64,000 nucleotides of DNA from Parapontixanthobacter aurantiacus (lineage in GTDB: Bacteria; Pseudomonadota; Alphaproteobacteria; Sphingomonadales; Sphingomonadaceae), in the NCBI RefSeq assembly GCF_009827635.1, contig NZ_WTYW01000004.1, forward strand, positions 1 through 64,000. Reading direction: 5' to 3'. Both the position numbers and the translations under genes were made by a program. This document shows, one piece after another, positions 1 through 7,634 of this stretch. Each line of letters opens with the position of its first letter. Positions within the stretch are counted from its first letter, which is position 1. The notes under the pieces are model-generated. The model was not told where the DNA came from. It saw only the letters and a list, made by a program, of their open reading frames with translations, and did no database searches.

Positions 1-513
1 ACGAACGCCACCGCCACGGCTGCGAACCAGGTGACGCTCGGCGGGACCGGTTCCTCGGTCCGCATCGGCGACATTGCCGCTTCTACCGCCGCCCAGGAAG
101 GGCCGGTCGAAGCCGTCACCGTCGATGGCAACGGCACGCTCGGCACCACCGCCATCGCCACCGCCGCCTCCGTCCAGAACGTACGCGTCGCGATGGACGC
201 AATCGCGGAAATCTCCGATGCGCAGTTCAATGCTCTGAGCGACCGCGTGACCGGCCTCGATTTTCGTCTCGATGAACTGGACGAGTCGACCAGCGGCGGC
301 ATTGCTGCAGCGATGGCATTCGGCGGCACGATGATCGTTCCCGACAGCTCGATCAGCGTCAGCCTCAATGCCTCGACCTACGGCGGGGAGCAGGGCTTTG
401 CCGGTACGGTTTCGGCACGCGTCGCTCCGCGTATCTACGTTTCGGGCGGTATTGCCGGATCGACTGCCTCGGACACGACCGGCGGTCGCGTCGGGGTCGC
501 CTTCGGCTTCTGA
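1..513 (+). CDS. YadA-like trimeric autotransporter, C-terminal part (5' truncated)
   Basis: The frame is open from base 1, so the gene begins outside the window; 170 codons remain. The visible part starts with a Gly/Thr/Ala-rich stretch typical of an adhesin passenger or stalk. A heptad-like segment follows (ISDAQFNALSDRVTGLDFRL) that could be the coiled-coil neck. The last 70 residues look like the YadA anchor: alternating small and hydrophobic residues forming about four beta strands, ending in a terminal Phe (GGRVGVAFGF) as outer-membrane barrel proteins do. In this family three chains build one 12-stranded barrel that exports and anchors a surface adhesin. A strong terminator follows 25 bases after the stop. 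The passenger specificity cannot be read from this fragment. Confidence 0.75.
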   Translation, partial: TNATATAANQVTLGGTGSSVRIGDIAASTAAQEGPVEAVTVDGNGTLGTTAIATAASVQNVRVAMDAIAEISDAQFNALSDRVTGLDFRLDELDESTSGGIAAAMAFGGTMIVPDSSISVSLNASTYGGEQGFAGTVSARVAPRIYVSGGIAGSTASDTTGGRVGVAFGF

Positions 514-537
514 TAACGCGTCTTTACGATTTGAAGA

Positions 538-569
538 GGGGTCCCCGCGCTATTCGGGGGCCCCTTTTT
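538..569 (+). terminator. Rho-independent terminator of the autotransporter gene
   Basis: A 10-bp stem (GGGGTCCCCG pairing with CGGGGGCCCC, one T-G pair) closes a 7-base loop and is followed directly by TTTTT. It lies just after the autotransporter stop and before the convergent gene ending at 595. Confidence 0.9.
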
Positions 570-594
570 CCCGAATGGCGCAGTTCGTCTCAGC

Positions 595-948
595 CTAGCC
601 GCGCCAACTCCGCAGGACGCAGCCATACCCTTCCCGGTATTCGGCGGTATCGGAATATATGAGCGGGAAAGACGCCGTGACACTTCGCTCCTCGACGTTT
701 TCCGACAAGCGGACCAGTCCCATTCCGGCCAGCTTATCCTTTTCGCAATCTTCGAGGGCTCGTCCGGCAACGAACCGGCACGAACATGCAACCCGGGCGC
801 TGTAAGCGGTTCCGGCCGCCGCATAGCCTTCGATGGGGGCGCGATAGAACCATATCACGGCAAGGACGATCGCGATCAGGACGGCGCCTATGATGAAGAC
901 CTTCCCCTTCAGCCTGTTCGACTGCTTGCCCGCCTTACCTTTAGCCAT
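595..948 (-). CDS. small single-pass membrane protein with conserved-looking cysteines, function unknown
   Basis: The product has 117 residues. A basic N-terminus (MAKGKAGKQSNRLKGK) precedes one strongly hydrophobic segment at about residues 17-37, then an outside domain with a C-S-C pair, a third Cys in ALEDCEKD and a fourth near the end (YGCVLR). That layout suggests a periplasmic domain held by disulfides. The ATG at 948 is chosen because upstream codons read unlike a gene and would run into the divergent lipoprotein gene. The start lies only 35 bases from the start of the serine hydrolase on the other strand, so the two probably share a promoter region. I do not recognise the family; it may work with the hydrolase, but that is inference from position. 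Confidence 0.6.
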   Translation of the reverse strand: MAKGKAGKQSNRLKGKVFIIGAVLIAIVLAVIWFYRAPIEGYAAAGTAYSARVACSCRFVAGRALEDCEKDKLAGMGLVRLSENVEERSVTASFPLIYSDTAEYREGYGCVLRSWRG

Positions 949-983
949 TGAAGAATCGTTTTCCTTGCGCGAGTGAGAGCGCG

Positions 984-2120
984 ATGTTGCGCCGTTCGAT
1001 AACCCATATTGCCGCTGTCGCTCTCTTGCCAACCCTTGGTGCATGCGGCTCGGAAGAAAGCGAACCTGCGCCGCTTTCGGAGACCGCCCTCGCCGCCGTC
1101 TCGGACGCGCCCGGCGCTCCGACGGAGCAGGTTGCGCGGCAGGTCGACGAATTGTTCACGAGTGAAGACGTCGGCGAAACGCGCGCACTCGTCCTTCTTT
1201 ACGACGGCGAGATCGCCGCCGAACGTTATGCGCCGGGCTACGATGCGGACACCCGCTTTGTAAGCTGGTCCATGGCGAAGACCGTGACCGCCGCAATGAT
1301 CGGTCTTCTCGTGGCCGATGGACTGCTTCATGTCGACGCACCTGCCCCGATCCCCAAATGGCAGCGGCCGGGAGATGCCAGGAGCGACATCACGCTTCGG
1401 CACCTGTTGCAAATGCGCAGCGGCCTCGATCATACGGAAGCGGGAGAGATACCGTATGAATCATCCGAAGTCCGGATGCTGTTTCTGGACGGCCGCGACG
1501 ACATGGCCCGCTGGGCGGAAGAACAGCCGCTCGAAGCCGAACCGGGCGAACAGTTCGAATATTCGAGCAATACGAGTGTTATCCTGGCCGACATCGCTGC
1601 CCGTGCACTGACCGACAGCAGCGATCCGGAGACCCGTCGCGCGGCCGTCGCAAACTACTTGCAGCGACGCCTGTTCGGTCCTCTCGGCATGGAATCGATG
1701 GTGCCGGAATTCGACGCGAGCGGGACGCTCATCGGGGGCAGCCTCATTCACGGGACCGCCCGCAACTGGGCGAAATTCGGAGAGTTCCTGCGCAATGAGG
1801 GACGGGTCGATGGTGCGCAGATCCTTCCGCGCGCCTGGGTCAGGGCAATGACGACGTCGAGCCCCGCATCGCCCCAATACGGCTTTCAGACTTGGCTCAA
1901 TCGCGAGTTCCGCGAACCGGGCGAGGAACGGCGCCACCCGCTGTTTCCGGACCGCGCCCCGGCTACGCTCTTTTCTCTCATCGGCCATATGGGACAATAC
2001 GTCATGGTTTCGCCAGAGCAGCGCGTGACGATGGTGAGGCTCGGCCATTCTGACGAGGCCGAACGCGCCGCGCTCATGCCGCAAATGGCGGATGTCCTGG
2101 AGCTTTACCCCGAACGTTAG
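984..2120 (+). CDS. serine hydrolase lipoprotein, beta-lactamase/class C family
   Basis: The product has 378 residues with a lipoprotein signal: hydrophobic segment, then lipobox L-G-A-C with the acylated Cys at residue 21. It is therefore predicted to be membrane-anchored and to act in the periplasm. The nucleophile motif S-x-x-K is present as S96-M-A-K99, and the second tyrosine motif as Y193-S-S-N. Family members (COG1680) are penicillin-binding-protein-like esterases, peptidases or amidases; substrate cannot be deduced. The ATG at 984 is chosen over the upstream in-frame ATG at 948 because it puts the signal peptide at the N-terminus and has a GAG-rich sequence upstream. The stop overlaps the convergent PhzF gene by 4 bases. 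Confidence 0.85.
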   Translation: MLRRSITHIAAVALLPTLGACGSEESEPAPLSETALAAVSDAPGAPTEQVARQVDELFTSEDVGETRALVLLYDGEIAAERYAPGYDADTRFVSWSMAKTVTAAMIGLLVADGLLHVDAPAPIPKWQRPGDARSDITLRHLLQMRSGLDHTEAGEIPYESSEVRMLFLDGRDDMARWAEEQPLEAEPGEQFEYSSNTSVILADIAARALTDSSDPETRRAAVANYLQRRLFGPLGMESMVPEFDASGTLIGGSLIHGTARNWAKFGEFLRNEGRVDGAQILPRAWVRAMTTSSPASPQYGFQTWLNREFREPGEERRHPLFPDRAPATLFSLIGHMGQYVMVSPEQRVTMVRLGHSDEAERAALMPQMADVLELYPER

Positions 2121-2923
2121 GCCTGGTCAGGTAGGCGGAACACGCCCTGCACGACCGTCACGCACGGTCCGCCAAGCCAGACACGCTCGCCATCCATCCG
2201 GCAATCGAGGAGGCCGCCACGCTCGCTTGCCTGATGCGCCGTGAATTGCGTCTTTCCAAGCTTTTCCGCCCAGAACGGCGCGAGCACGGCATGCGCAGAG
2301 CCGGTCACGCTGTCTTCAGGAACGCCCCAGGCCGGCACGAAGACGCGGCTCACAATGTCGGTCTCGCTACCGCGTGCCGTGCAGATTGCCATGCGGTCGA
2401 TCTTTTCGAGCGCCCGCATATCGGGCTCCAGCGCGCGAACCGCCGCTTCGTCATCGAGCAGGACGATGGTGGTTTCCTCGACCCCGGCGACAGCATCGTA
2501 ACAGGTGCCCGAAGCACCGAGCGCAGCCATCAGTTCCGGCATTGCGCGCTCTTCGACATGAGCTACCGGAAGGGCGAGTTCATAGCCGCTTTCGCTTCGC
2601 CGCACTTCGAGGATGCCGGCCTTGCGCGTGCGAAAGGTCATGTGCTCCGAACCGCTATGCGACAATGCGACATGACCGCTTGCCAATGTCGCATGGCCGC
2701 ACAGGGCGACTTCGTGCGTCGGCGTGTACCAGCGAAGTTCGTAATCCGCCGCCCCTGTTTCATCGGGCACATAGAAGGCCGTCTCCGCGAAGTTGTTCTC
2801 CGCCCCGATCGCCTGCATCGCTTCATCCGAAAGCCATTCGTCGAGCGGCATCACCGCTGCCTGGTTCCCCTTGAACGGCGCATCGGCAAAGGCATCGACA
2901 TGGAAATAGGGCAAGGCTTTCAT
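2117..2923 (-). CDS. PhzF family phenazine biosynthesis-like isomerase
   Basis: The 268-residue product has the PhzF start pattern (YFHVDAFADAPFKGNQAAV), the catalytic-region Glu in NNFAETAFY, the turn GHATLASGH and the C-terminal half motif PEDSVTGSAHAVLAPFWAEK. The family folds as two related barrels and usually isomerises small substrates; most members outside phenazine clusters have no known substrate, and no phenazine genes are present here. The ATG at 2923 overlaps the stop of the upstream cation transporter as ATGA, so translation is probably coupled. Confidence 0.88.
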   Translation of the reverse strand: MKALPYFHVDAFADAPFKGNQAAVMPLDEWLSDEAMQAIGAENNFAETAFYVPDETGAADYELRWYTPTHEVALCGHATLASGHVALSHSGSEHMTFRTRKAGILEVRRSESGYELALPVAHVEERAMPELMAALGASGTCYDAVAGVEETTIVLLDDEAAVRALEPDMRALEKIDRMAICTARGSETDIVSRVFVPAWGVPEDSVTGSAHAVLAPFWAEKLGKTQFTAHQASERGGLLDCRMDGERVWLGGPCVTVVQGVFRLPDQA

Positions 2924-3888
2924 GACGGTGTGTTGTTCTCCAGCTTGGCGAACTCGTCTTCCTCGACGAGCGGGTTCTCGGGTTCGTCCACATGCCCTTC
3001 CGGGTCGATATGGATGAGCAGTTCCAGATGGGGGAACTGCGCACACAGATCCCGCTCGACCGATTCGATGATGTCGTGCGCGCGGGCGACCGACATGTCG
3101 CCGGGCAGATCGACGTGGAATTGAGCGAAATCCTTGTGGCCACTCGTCCGCGTGCGCAGATCGTGCAGATTGCTGAGTTCGGGATGGCGGGCGGCAACCT
3201 CGACGAATTGCTGGCGCTTCTCTTCGGGCCATTCGTGATCCATCAGCTGGTGGACCGCCTCGTTGCCGGCCGACCATGCGCCCCAGGCCAACCAAAGGGC
3301 GATTGCTATGCCGAATACGGGATCGGCCATACCGAAGCCGAGATACTGGTCGAGGGCGAGCGCGGCGATGACCGCGAGATTGAGCAGGAGGTCGGATTGA
3401 TAATGCACATGGTCGGCGGAAATAGCCACGGAGCGGGTGCGCGAAATGACGTAGCGTTGCCAGCCGAGCAGTGCGAGCGTGACGAGGATCGCGACGATGC
3501 TTACCGCGATGCCTTCCGCCGCCGCCGCTGTTCGGTCACCGGACACGAGCGCCGAGATTGCCCGCCAGGCGATGCCCACCGCCGACAATCCAATGAGCAG
3601 AACCTGAAAGACCGCCGAGAGAGCCTCTGCCTTGCCATGACCGAAGCGATGGTTGTGATCCGCGGGCTGCGCGGCAATCCAAACGCTTACGAGCGTTGCC
3701 AGACTGGCGACAAGGTCGAGTGCCGTATCGGCGAGGCTGCCCAGCATCGCGGTCGAACCCGTCCGCCAGCTCGCCCAGACTTTCAGCACTAGGAGGAAGG
3801 CCGCCGTCGCGATCGAGGCGATCGCCGCGCTGCGCGTCAGGCGCGCACGATCCCGTTCCGCCTGGGTCGAGACGGCCACCTTCGTCAC
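2920..3888 (-). CDS. cation diffusion facilitator, FieF/YiiP-like metal efflux transporter
   Basis: The product has about 322 residues, six predicted membrane segments and a cytoplasmic C-terminal domain, as in YiiP. Metal site A is visible: D-x-x-x-D in SLADTALD on helix 2 and H-x-x-x-D in HVHYQSD on helix 5, the set typical of Zn/Fe/Cd-type CDF proteins. The C-terminal domain carries further His/Asp ligands (HKDFAQFHVDL, HIDPEGH). A GTG at 3888 overlaps the pdxH stop as GTGA, mirroring the ATGA overlap at its own end; a GTG at 3912 would give 8 more residues. It sits in a coupled pdxH-transporter-phzF unit. The exact metal is not decided by sequence alone. Confidence 0.85.
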   Translation of the reverse strand: MTKVAVSTQAERDRARLTRSAAIASIATAAFLLVLKVWASWRTGSTAMLGSLADTALDLVASLATLVSVWIAAQPADHNHRFGHGKAEALSAVFQVLLIGLSAVGIAWRAISALVSGDRTAAAAEGIAVSIVAILVTLALLGWQRYVISRTRSVAISADHVHYQSDLLLNLAVIAALALDQYLGFGMADPVFGIAIALWLAWGAWSAGNEAVHQLMDHEWPEEKRQQFVEVAARHPELSNLHDLRTRTSGHKDFAQFHVDLPGDMSVARAHDIIESVERDLCAQFPHLELLIHIDPEGHVDEPENPLVEEDEFAKLENNTPS

Positions 3889-4508
3889 GGGAAGAGAAGG
3901 CTCGACTGCCACGACGCGCTGCCGTCCGTGCGAGTGAAACGGCGACGGTCGTGAAGGCGTCCCGGCCGGTCGATCCAGAACTCCATCGCGAGCGGCGTCA
4001 CGCGGAACCCGTTCCAGTAGGACGGCCGCTCGACTTCGCCGCCTGCAAAGCGCCGTTCGGCTGCGTCATAGCGTTCGACGAACTCGCTGCGAGAAGCCAT
4101 GGGCCGCGATTGCGCCGATGCGACTGCGCCCAGCTGCGATTGCCGCGAACGGCTGGCGAAATAGGCGTCCGCCTGTTCGTCCGAGACCTTTTCGAGCGGT
4201 CCTTCTATCCTGATCTGCCGGCGCAGGCTCTTCCAGTGGAACAGCAACGCGGCATGAGGATTGGCTAGCACCTCTTCGCCCTTGCGGCTCTCTTCGTTCG
4301 TATAAAAGACAAAGCCGCCTTTTGGTCCCTCATTGGGGCCGTGCCCCTTCAGCAGAACCATCCGCACGGACGGTAATCCGCCCGACGTCGCCGTCGCCAG
4401 CGCCATCGCGTTGGGATCGTTGGGTTCGCTTACCTTCGCTTCGTCGAGCCATGCATCGAACAGGCCAAAGGGATCGCCCGTCGGGATCACGCTTTCTTCA
4501 GCTTTCAT
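3885..4508 (-). CDS. pdxH: pyridoxine/pyridoxamine 5'-phosphate oxidase
   Basis: This FMN enzyme oxidises pyridoxine or pyridoxamine phosphate to pyridoxal phosphate, the last step of vitamin B6 synthesis and salvage. At 207 residues it matches the family length. Recognisable blocks are PSVRMVLLKG, the FMN/PLP-binding FYTNEESRKGEEV, AALLFHWKSLRRQIRIEG, the SRQSQLGAVASAQS segment and the C-terminal W-x-G-x-R-x-x-P block with RLHDRRRF. The ATG at 4508 is chosen because the family begins a few residues before DPFGLFDAW; an upstream extension is unsupported. It is the first gene of a minus-strand unit and faces the dnaJ-like gene across a 270-base region. Confidence 0.93.
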   Translation of the reverse strand: MKAEESVIPTGDPFGLFDAWLDEAKVSEPNDPNAMALATATSGGLPSVRMVLLKGHGPNEGPKGGFVFYTNEESRKGEEVLANPHAALLFHWKSLRRQIRIEGPLEKVSDEQADAYFASRSRQSQLGAVASAQSRPMASRSEFVERYDAAERRFAGGEVERPSYWNGFRVTPLAMEFWIDRPGRLHDRRRFTRTDGSASWQSSLLFP

Positions 4509-4595
4509 CGCACTTACCTGAACAGATGGAACACATGGAACACGGTTCTGGCGATAGAAACGACGCCGTGCGCGAGCCGCCGCCCAAGGGTAAAC

Positions 4596-4707
4596 CACGA
4601 GGCATCGTGCGGAGGGCGATAGTCCAGCTCATCGCCGGCGTTCTAGCCCTGCACCCCCGCGTAGGGAAGTGCAGTCTTCCCGTAGCGCACCCTCCGGACA
4701 TTGCCGG
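4596..4707. other. candidate structured RNA in the pdxH/dnaJ-like intergenic region
   Basis: Several complementary segments nest here. CGGAGGG (4610-4616) matches CCCTCCG (4690-4696) and would enclose GGCGAT/ATCGCC (4615-4636). Inside also lie two mutually exclusive hairpins sharing base 4669: CTGCAC/GTGCAG (4649-4674) and GGGAAG/CTTCCC (4664-4681). CACGA/TCGTG (4596-4609) and CCGG/CCGG (4694-4707) flank them. The first two helices share bases 4615-4616, so not all form at once. Strand is undecided: it could be a pdxH leader, a dnaJ leader or a small RNA. No known riboswitch consensus was recognised, and G+C-rich DNA gives chance hairpins. Confidence 0.3.
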
Positions 4708-4741
4708 GTATGATGGCGCTTTCAAGGCTACCCACGCCCCG

Positions 4742-4770
4742 CTTGCCAGCGCGCGGCGCCGCACCTAACT
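4742..4770 (+). promoter_or_regulatory. possible heat-shock (RpoH-type) promoter of the dnaJ-like gene
   Basis: CTTGCCA at 4742-4748, a 13-base spacer, then CACCTAACT at 4762-4770 resemble the alphaproteobacterial RpoH pattern (CTTG followed by a C-rich, TA-containing -10). Transcription would begin around 4776-4778, at or next to the ATG at 4779, giving a nearly leaderless message. No Shine-Dalgarno sequence is visible there. Confidence 0.35.
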
Positions 4771-4778
4771 AAATGCGC

Positions 4779-5753
4779 ATGGCCGACCCCTATTCCACCC
4801 TCGGTATCTCGCGCAGCGCGTCCGAGAAAGACATCAAGAGCGCCTATCGCAAATTGGCGAAGGAACTCCATCCCGACCGGAACAAGGACAACCCGCAAGC
4901 GGCGGAGCGCTTCAGTCAGGCCACGCAGGCCTATGATCTGCTCAGCGACAAGGACAAGCGAGCGCGTTTCGATCGCGGGGAGATCGACGCAGAGGGCAAT
5001 CCGACCAACCCGTTCGCAGGCATGGGCGGCGGTCGGGGCGGAGGCTTTGGCGGCTCCTACGGCGGTGGCGGTCCCGGCCGTGGCGGCGGCCAGGGCGGCT
5101 ATTCCGCGAGCGATTTCGAGGGGTTCGGCAACCAGGCCGATATCGGCGACATCTTCGAAGGGCTGTTCGGCGGCGGCGCGCGACGCGGAGGCGCTGCCGG
5201 CTTCGGCGGTGGCAGACGCCCTCCGCCCCCGCCACAGAAGGGCTCTGACATTCTCTATCGCCTGCGCGTTCCCTTCACGGACGCGGCGACGCGCGCCGAC
5301 CAGCGCATAACCCTGTCCGACGGCAAGACGATCGACTTGAAACTGCCCGCCGGCGTCGAGGACGGCACGCAGATGCGGCTCAAGGGCAAGGGCGAACAGG
5401 GTCCGGGCGGCGCAGGCGACGGCATCGTCAAAATCCAGATCGAGGGCCACGCCTTCTTCAAGCGGGATGGCGACGACGTTCGCTTCGACCTGCCGATCAC
5501 GCTCGATGAAGCGGTGAACGGCGCGAAGGTCCGCGTTCCCACGGTCGACGGAGCGGTCATGATGACCATTAAGCCCGGCACCGATGGCGGAACCGTGCTG
5601 CGTCTCAAGGGAAAGGGCTTTTCGAAGAAGGACGGCAATCGCGGGGACCAGCTCGTGACGCTCGAGATACAGCTGCCCGACGATCTTGCCGAATTGCAGC
5701 GACGACTCGACGGGTGGAAAGACGACAGCGATCCGCGTAAGGGCATGAGCTGA
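4779..5753 (+). CDS. DnaJ-like co-chaperone without zinc-finger domain (CbpA type)
   Basis: The product has 324 residues. The J domain occupies residues 1-70 with the HPD motif at 31-33, which stimulates Hsp70 ATPase. A long Gly-rich linker follows (about 75-155), then two C-terminal substrate-binding beta domains (GSDILYRLRVPFTDAA onward). The four CxxCxGxG zinc repeats of classical DnaJ are absent, so this is a class II protein like CbpA. The ATG at 4779 (MADPYSTLGI) is preferred to one two codons upstream because J domains normally begin there. A possible RpoH promoter sits immediately upstream. Confidence 0.9.
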   Translation: MADPYSTLGISRSASEKDIKSAYRKLAKELHPDRNKDNPQAAERFSQATQAYDLLSDKDKRARFDRGEIDAEGNPTNPFAGMGGGRGGGFGGSYGGGGPGRGGGQGGYSASDFEGFGNQADIGDIFEGLFGGGARRGGAAGFGGGRRPPPPPQKGSDILYRLRVPFTDAATRADQRITLSDGKTIDLKLPAGVEDGTQMRLKGKGEQGPGGAGDGIVKIQIEGHAFFKRDGDDVRFDLPITLDEAVNGAKVRVPTVDGAVMMTIKPGTDGGTVLRLKGKGFSKKDGNRGDQLVTLEIQLPDDLAELQRRLDGWKDDSDPRKGMS

Positions 5754-5814
5754 AGCAGAACCGCCTCCGGCAGAAGGGGCGATACAACAGGCGCTAGGCG
5801 GGAGAGACAGAGAC

Positions 5815-6804
5815 GTGGCGGAAACCGAGCTGTCCGATCCCGACAAGCGCCAGGTCCGCTCGCTTTCTCCCGAAGAACGGCGCAAGGCGGCCTTTCATTT
5901 TCGCGACCGCGTGGCGAGCCGCATGGGTCCGGGCACCCGCTTCTTCGAAATCACGAAGCGCGTATTCGTCGGCACCTATAACGAGGGGTTCATCCATGCG
6001 GGCAATCTCGCATACATGTCGATGCTCGCGATCTTCCCGTTCTTCATCCTCGGGGCAGCCGTCTTCTCCGCGATCGGCGAGGAAAGCGAGCGCGCCGCCA
6101 CCATCAATACCATCCTGATCGCCCTTCCGCCTACGGTTCGCGAAACCATCGGTCCGGTCGCCCGCGACGTGGTCCAGGCGCGTAGCGGGTGGCTGTTATG
6201 GGCGGGCGCGGCGGTCGCCCTGTGGACCGTGGGCAGCCTGATCGAGACGATCCGCGAAATGCTGCGCCGCGCCTACGGCACCGAGGCGACCTATTCCTTC
6301 TGGAAATACCGGCTGTTCTCCACCGGGATCATTATCGTCGCGGTCGTCCTTCTCCTGCTGTCCCTCATCGCGCAGCTGATGATTACCGCCGCGCAGCAGG
6401 TGATCGAGGCCTACCTGCCGACATTGAACGACGTCATTTCCGGGCTGGCGCTGTCGCGCATCGTTCCCGGGCTCGGGCTGTTCGGTTCGCTCTACATGAT
6501 CTTCTACACGCTGACGCCGCACTTCTACCGGCAGAAGCGCTATCCCAAATGGCCCGGCGCGCTGGTCGTGACGCTGTGGTGGATCGGTGTCACCGTCCTG
6601 ATGCCGCAGGTCCTTTCCAGCTTCTTCAGCTACGACCTGACCTACGGCAGCCTTGCCGGCATCATGGTTACCCTTTTCTTTTTCTACCTCGTTGGACTAG
6701 GGATGGTCGTCGGTGCCGAACTGAACGCCGCCCTGGCCGAAACGCCCGAAGAGGAGCAGGCGGCCGAGTTGGCGCAGAACAAAGCAGCGGAAGGATCTGT
6801 ATGA
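5815..6804 (+). CDS. YihY/BrkB family integral membrane protein
   Basis: The product has 329 residues: a soluble N-terminal stretch and about six membrane segments, with the family blocks GNLAYMSMLAIFPFFILG, AVALWTVGSLIETIREML and the last-helix region VTLFFFYLVGLGMVVGAELNA. The family was once called ribonuclease BN in error; its true role is unknown, with links to cell-envelope lipid traffic proposed. The start is GTG at 5815, preceded by GGGAGAG. The last codon and stop overlap the fabI start as ATGA, so the two genes are probably cotranslated. Confidence 0.87.
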   Translation: MAETELSDPDKRQVRSLSPEERRKAAFHFRDRVASRMGPGTRFFEITKRVFVGTYNEGFIHAGNLAYMSMLAIFPFFILGAAVFSAIGEESERAATINTILIALPPTVRETIGPVARDVVQARSGWLLWAGAAVALWTVGSLIETIREMLRRAYGTEATYSFWKYRLFSTGIIIVAVVLLLLSLIAQLMITAAQQVIEAYLPTLNDVISGLALSRIVPGLGLFGSLYMIFYTLTPHFYRQKRYPKWPGALVVTLWWIGVTVLMPQVLSSFFSYDLTYGSLAGIMVTLFFFYLVGLGMVVGAELNAALAETPEEEQAAELAQNKAAEGSV

Positions 6805-7625
6805 GCGGGTTGATGGCGGGGAAACGCGGGCTGATCATGGGCCTCGCGAACGACAAGTCGCTAGCTTGGGGAATTGCGAAGCAGTTGAGTGCGCACGGCG
6901 CGGAGCTGGCCTTCACCTATCAGGGAGAGGCGCTGGCGAAGCGAGTGAAGCCGCTTGCAGAGCAGCTGGGCTCCGACTTCACCTTCCCCTGCGACGTGTC
7001 GGACATGGATGCGCTCGACGAGGCGTTCGCGACGCTTAAGGCCCGGTGGGAAACGATCGATTTCGTCGTTCACGCGATCGGCTTTTCCGACAAGAACGAG
7101 CTTCGCGGGAAATATGTCGATACGAGCCTCGACAACTTTCTGATGACGATGAACATTTCCGCCTATTCGCTCGTGGCGGTCGCAAACCGCGCCTCAGCCA
7201 TGATGCCGCCGCTCAAGGGTGACGGCACGGGCGGCGGAAGCATTCTCACGCTCACCTATTACGGAGCGGAAAAGGTCATCCCGCACTACAACGTCATGGG
7301 CGTCGCCAAGGCCGCGCTGGAGACGAGCGTCCAGTACCTCGCCAACGATCTCGGCCCGGCGAACATCCGGGTCAATGCGATCAGCGCGGGGCCCATCAAG
7401 ACGCTCGCGGCAAGCGGCATCGGCGACTTTCGCTACATCCTGAAATGGAACGAGCTGAATTCGCCGTTACGCCGCAACGTGACGATCGAGGACGTCGGCG
7501 GCGCGGGCCTTTACCTCTTGTCGGACCTTTCCTCCGGCGTTACCGGCGAGACGCACCACGTTGACGCCGGCTATCACGTCGTCGGCATGAAGCAGGAAGA
7601 CGCGCCCGACATCGCGCTGGATTGA
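6801..7625 (+). CDS. fabI: enoyl-[acyl-carrier-protein] reductase (NADH)
   Basis: FabI catalyses the last reductive step of each round of type II fatty acid synthesis and is the target of triclosan. The 274-residue product shows the FabI form of the cofactor motif (MGLANDKSLAWGIAK) and the catalytic set Tyr153, Tyr163 and Lys170 in LTYYGAEKVIPHYNVMGVAK, lined up with Tyr146, Tyr156 and Lys163 of the E. coli enzyme. The ATG at 6801 overlaps the BrkB stop. It is the last housekeeping gene before the polysaccharide region. Confidence 0.95.
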   Translation: MSGLMAGKRGLIMGLANDKSLAWGIAKQLSAHGAELAFTYQGEALAKRVKPLAEQLGSDFTFPCDVSDMDALDEAFATLKARWETIDFVVHAIGFSDKNELRGKYVDTSLDNFLMTMNISAYSLVAVANRASAMMPPLKGDGTGGGSILTLTYYGAEKVIPHYNVMGVAKAALETSVQYLANDLGPANIRVNAISAGPIKTLAASGIGDFRYILKWNELNSPLRRNVTIEDVGGAGLYLLSDLSSGVTGETHHVDAGYHVVGMKQEDAPDIALD

Positions 7626-7634
7626 GCATTACCC

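Noticed and set aside
948-983. ATG at 948 as start of the serine hydrolase
   Set aside because: It would place 12 polar residues before the signal peptide; ATG 984 gives a standard lipoprotein signal.
4498-4764. 88-codon minus-strand frame over the pdxH/dnaJ gap
   Set aside because: Rich in Cys, Arg and Pro without family features; the DNA there is better explained as structured, non-coding sequence.
4509-4778. SRP RNA, RNase P RNA, tmRNA or a known riboswitch in the gap
   Set aside because: The conserved core sequences of these RNAs were looked for on both strands and not found.
6189-6800. Long plus-strand frame running into fabI
   Set aside because: It is the shadow frame of the BrkB/YihY gene; FabI begins at the ATG at 6801.
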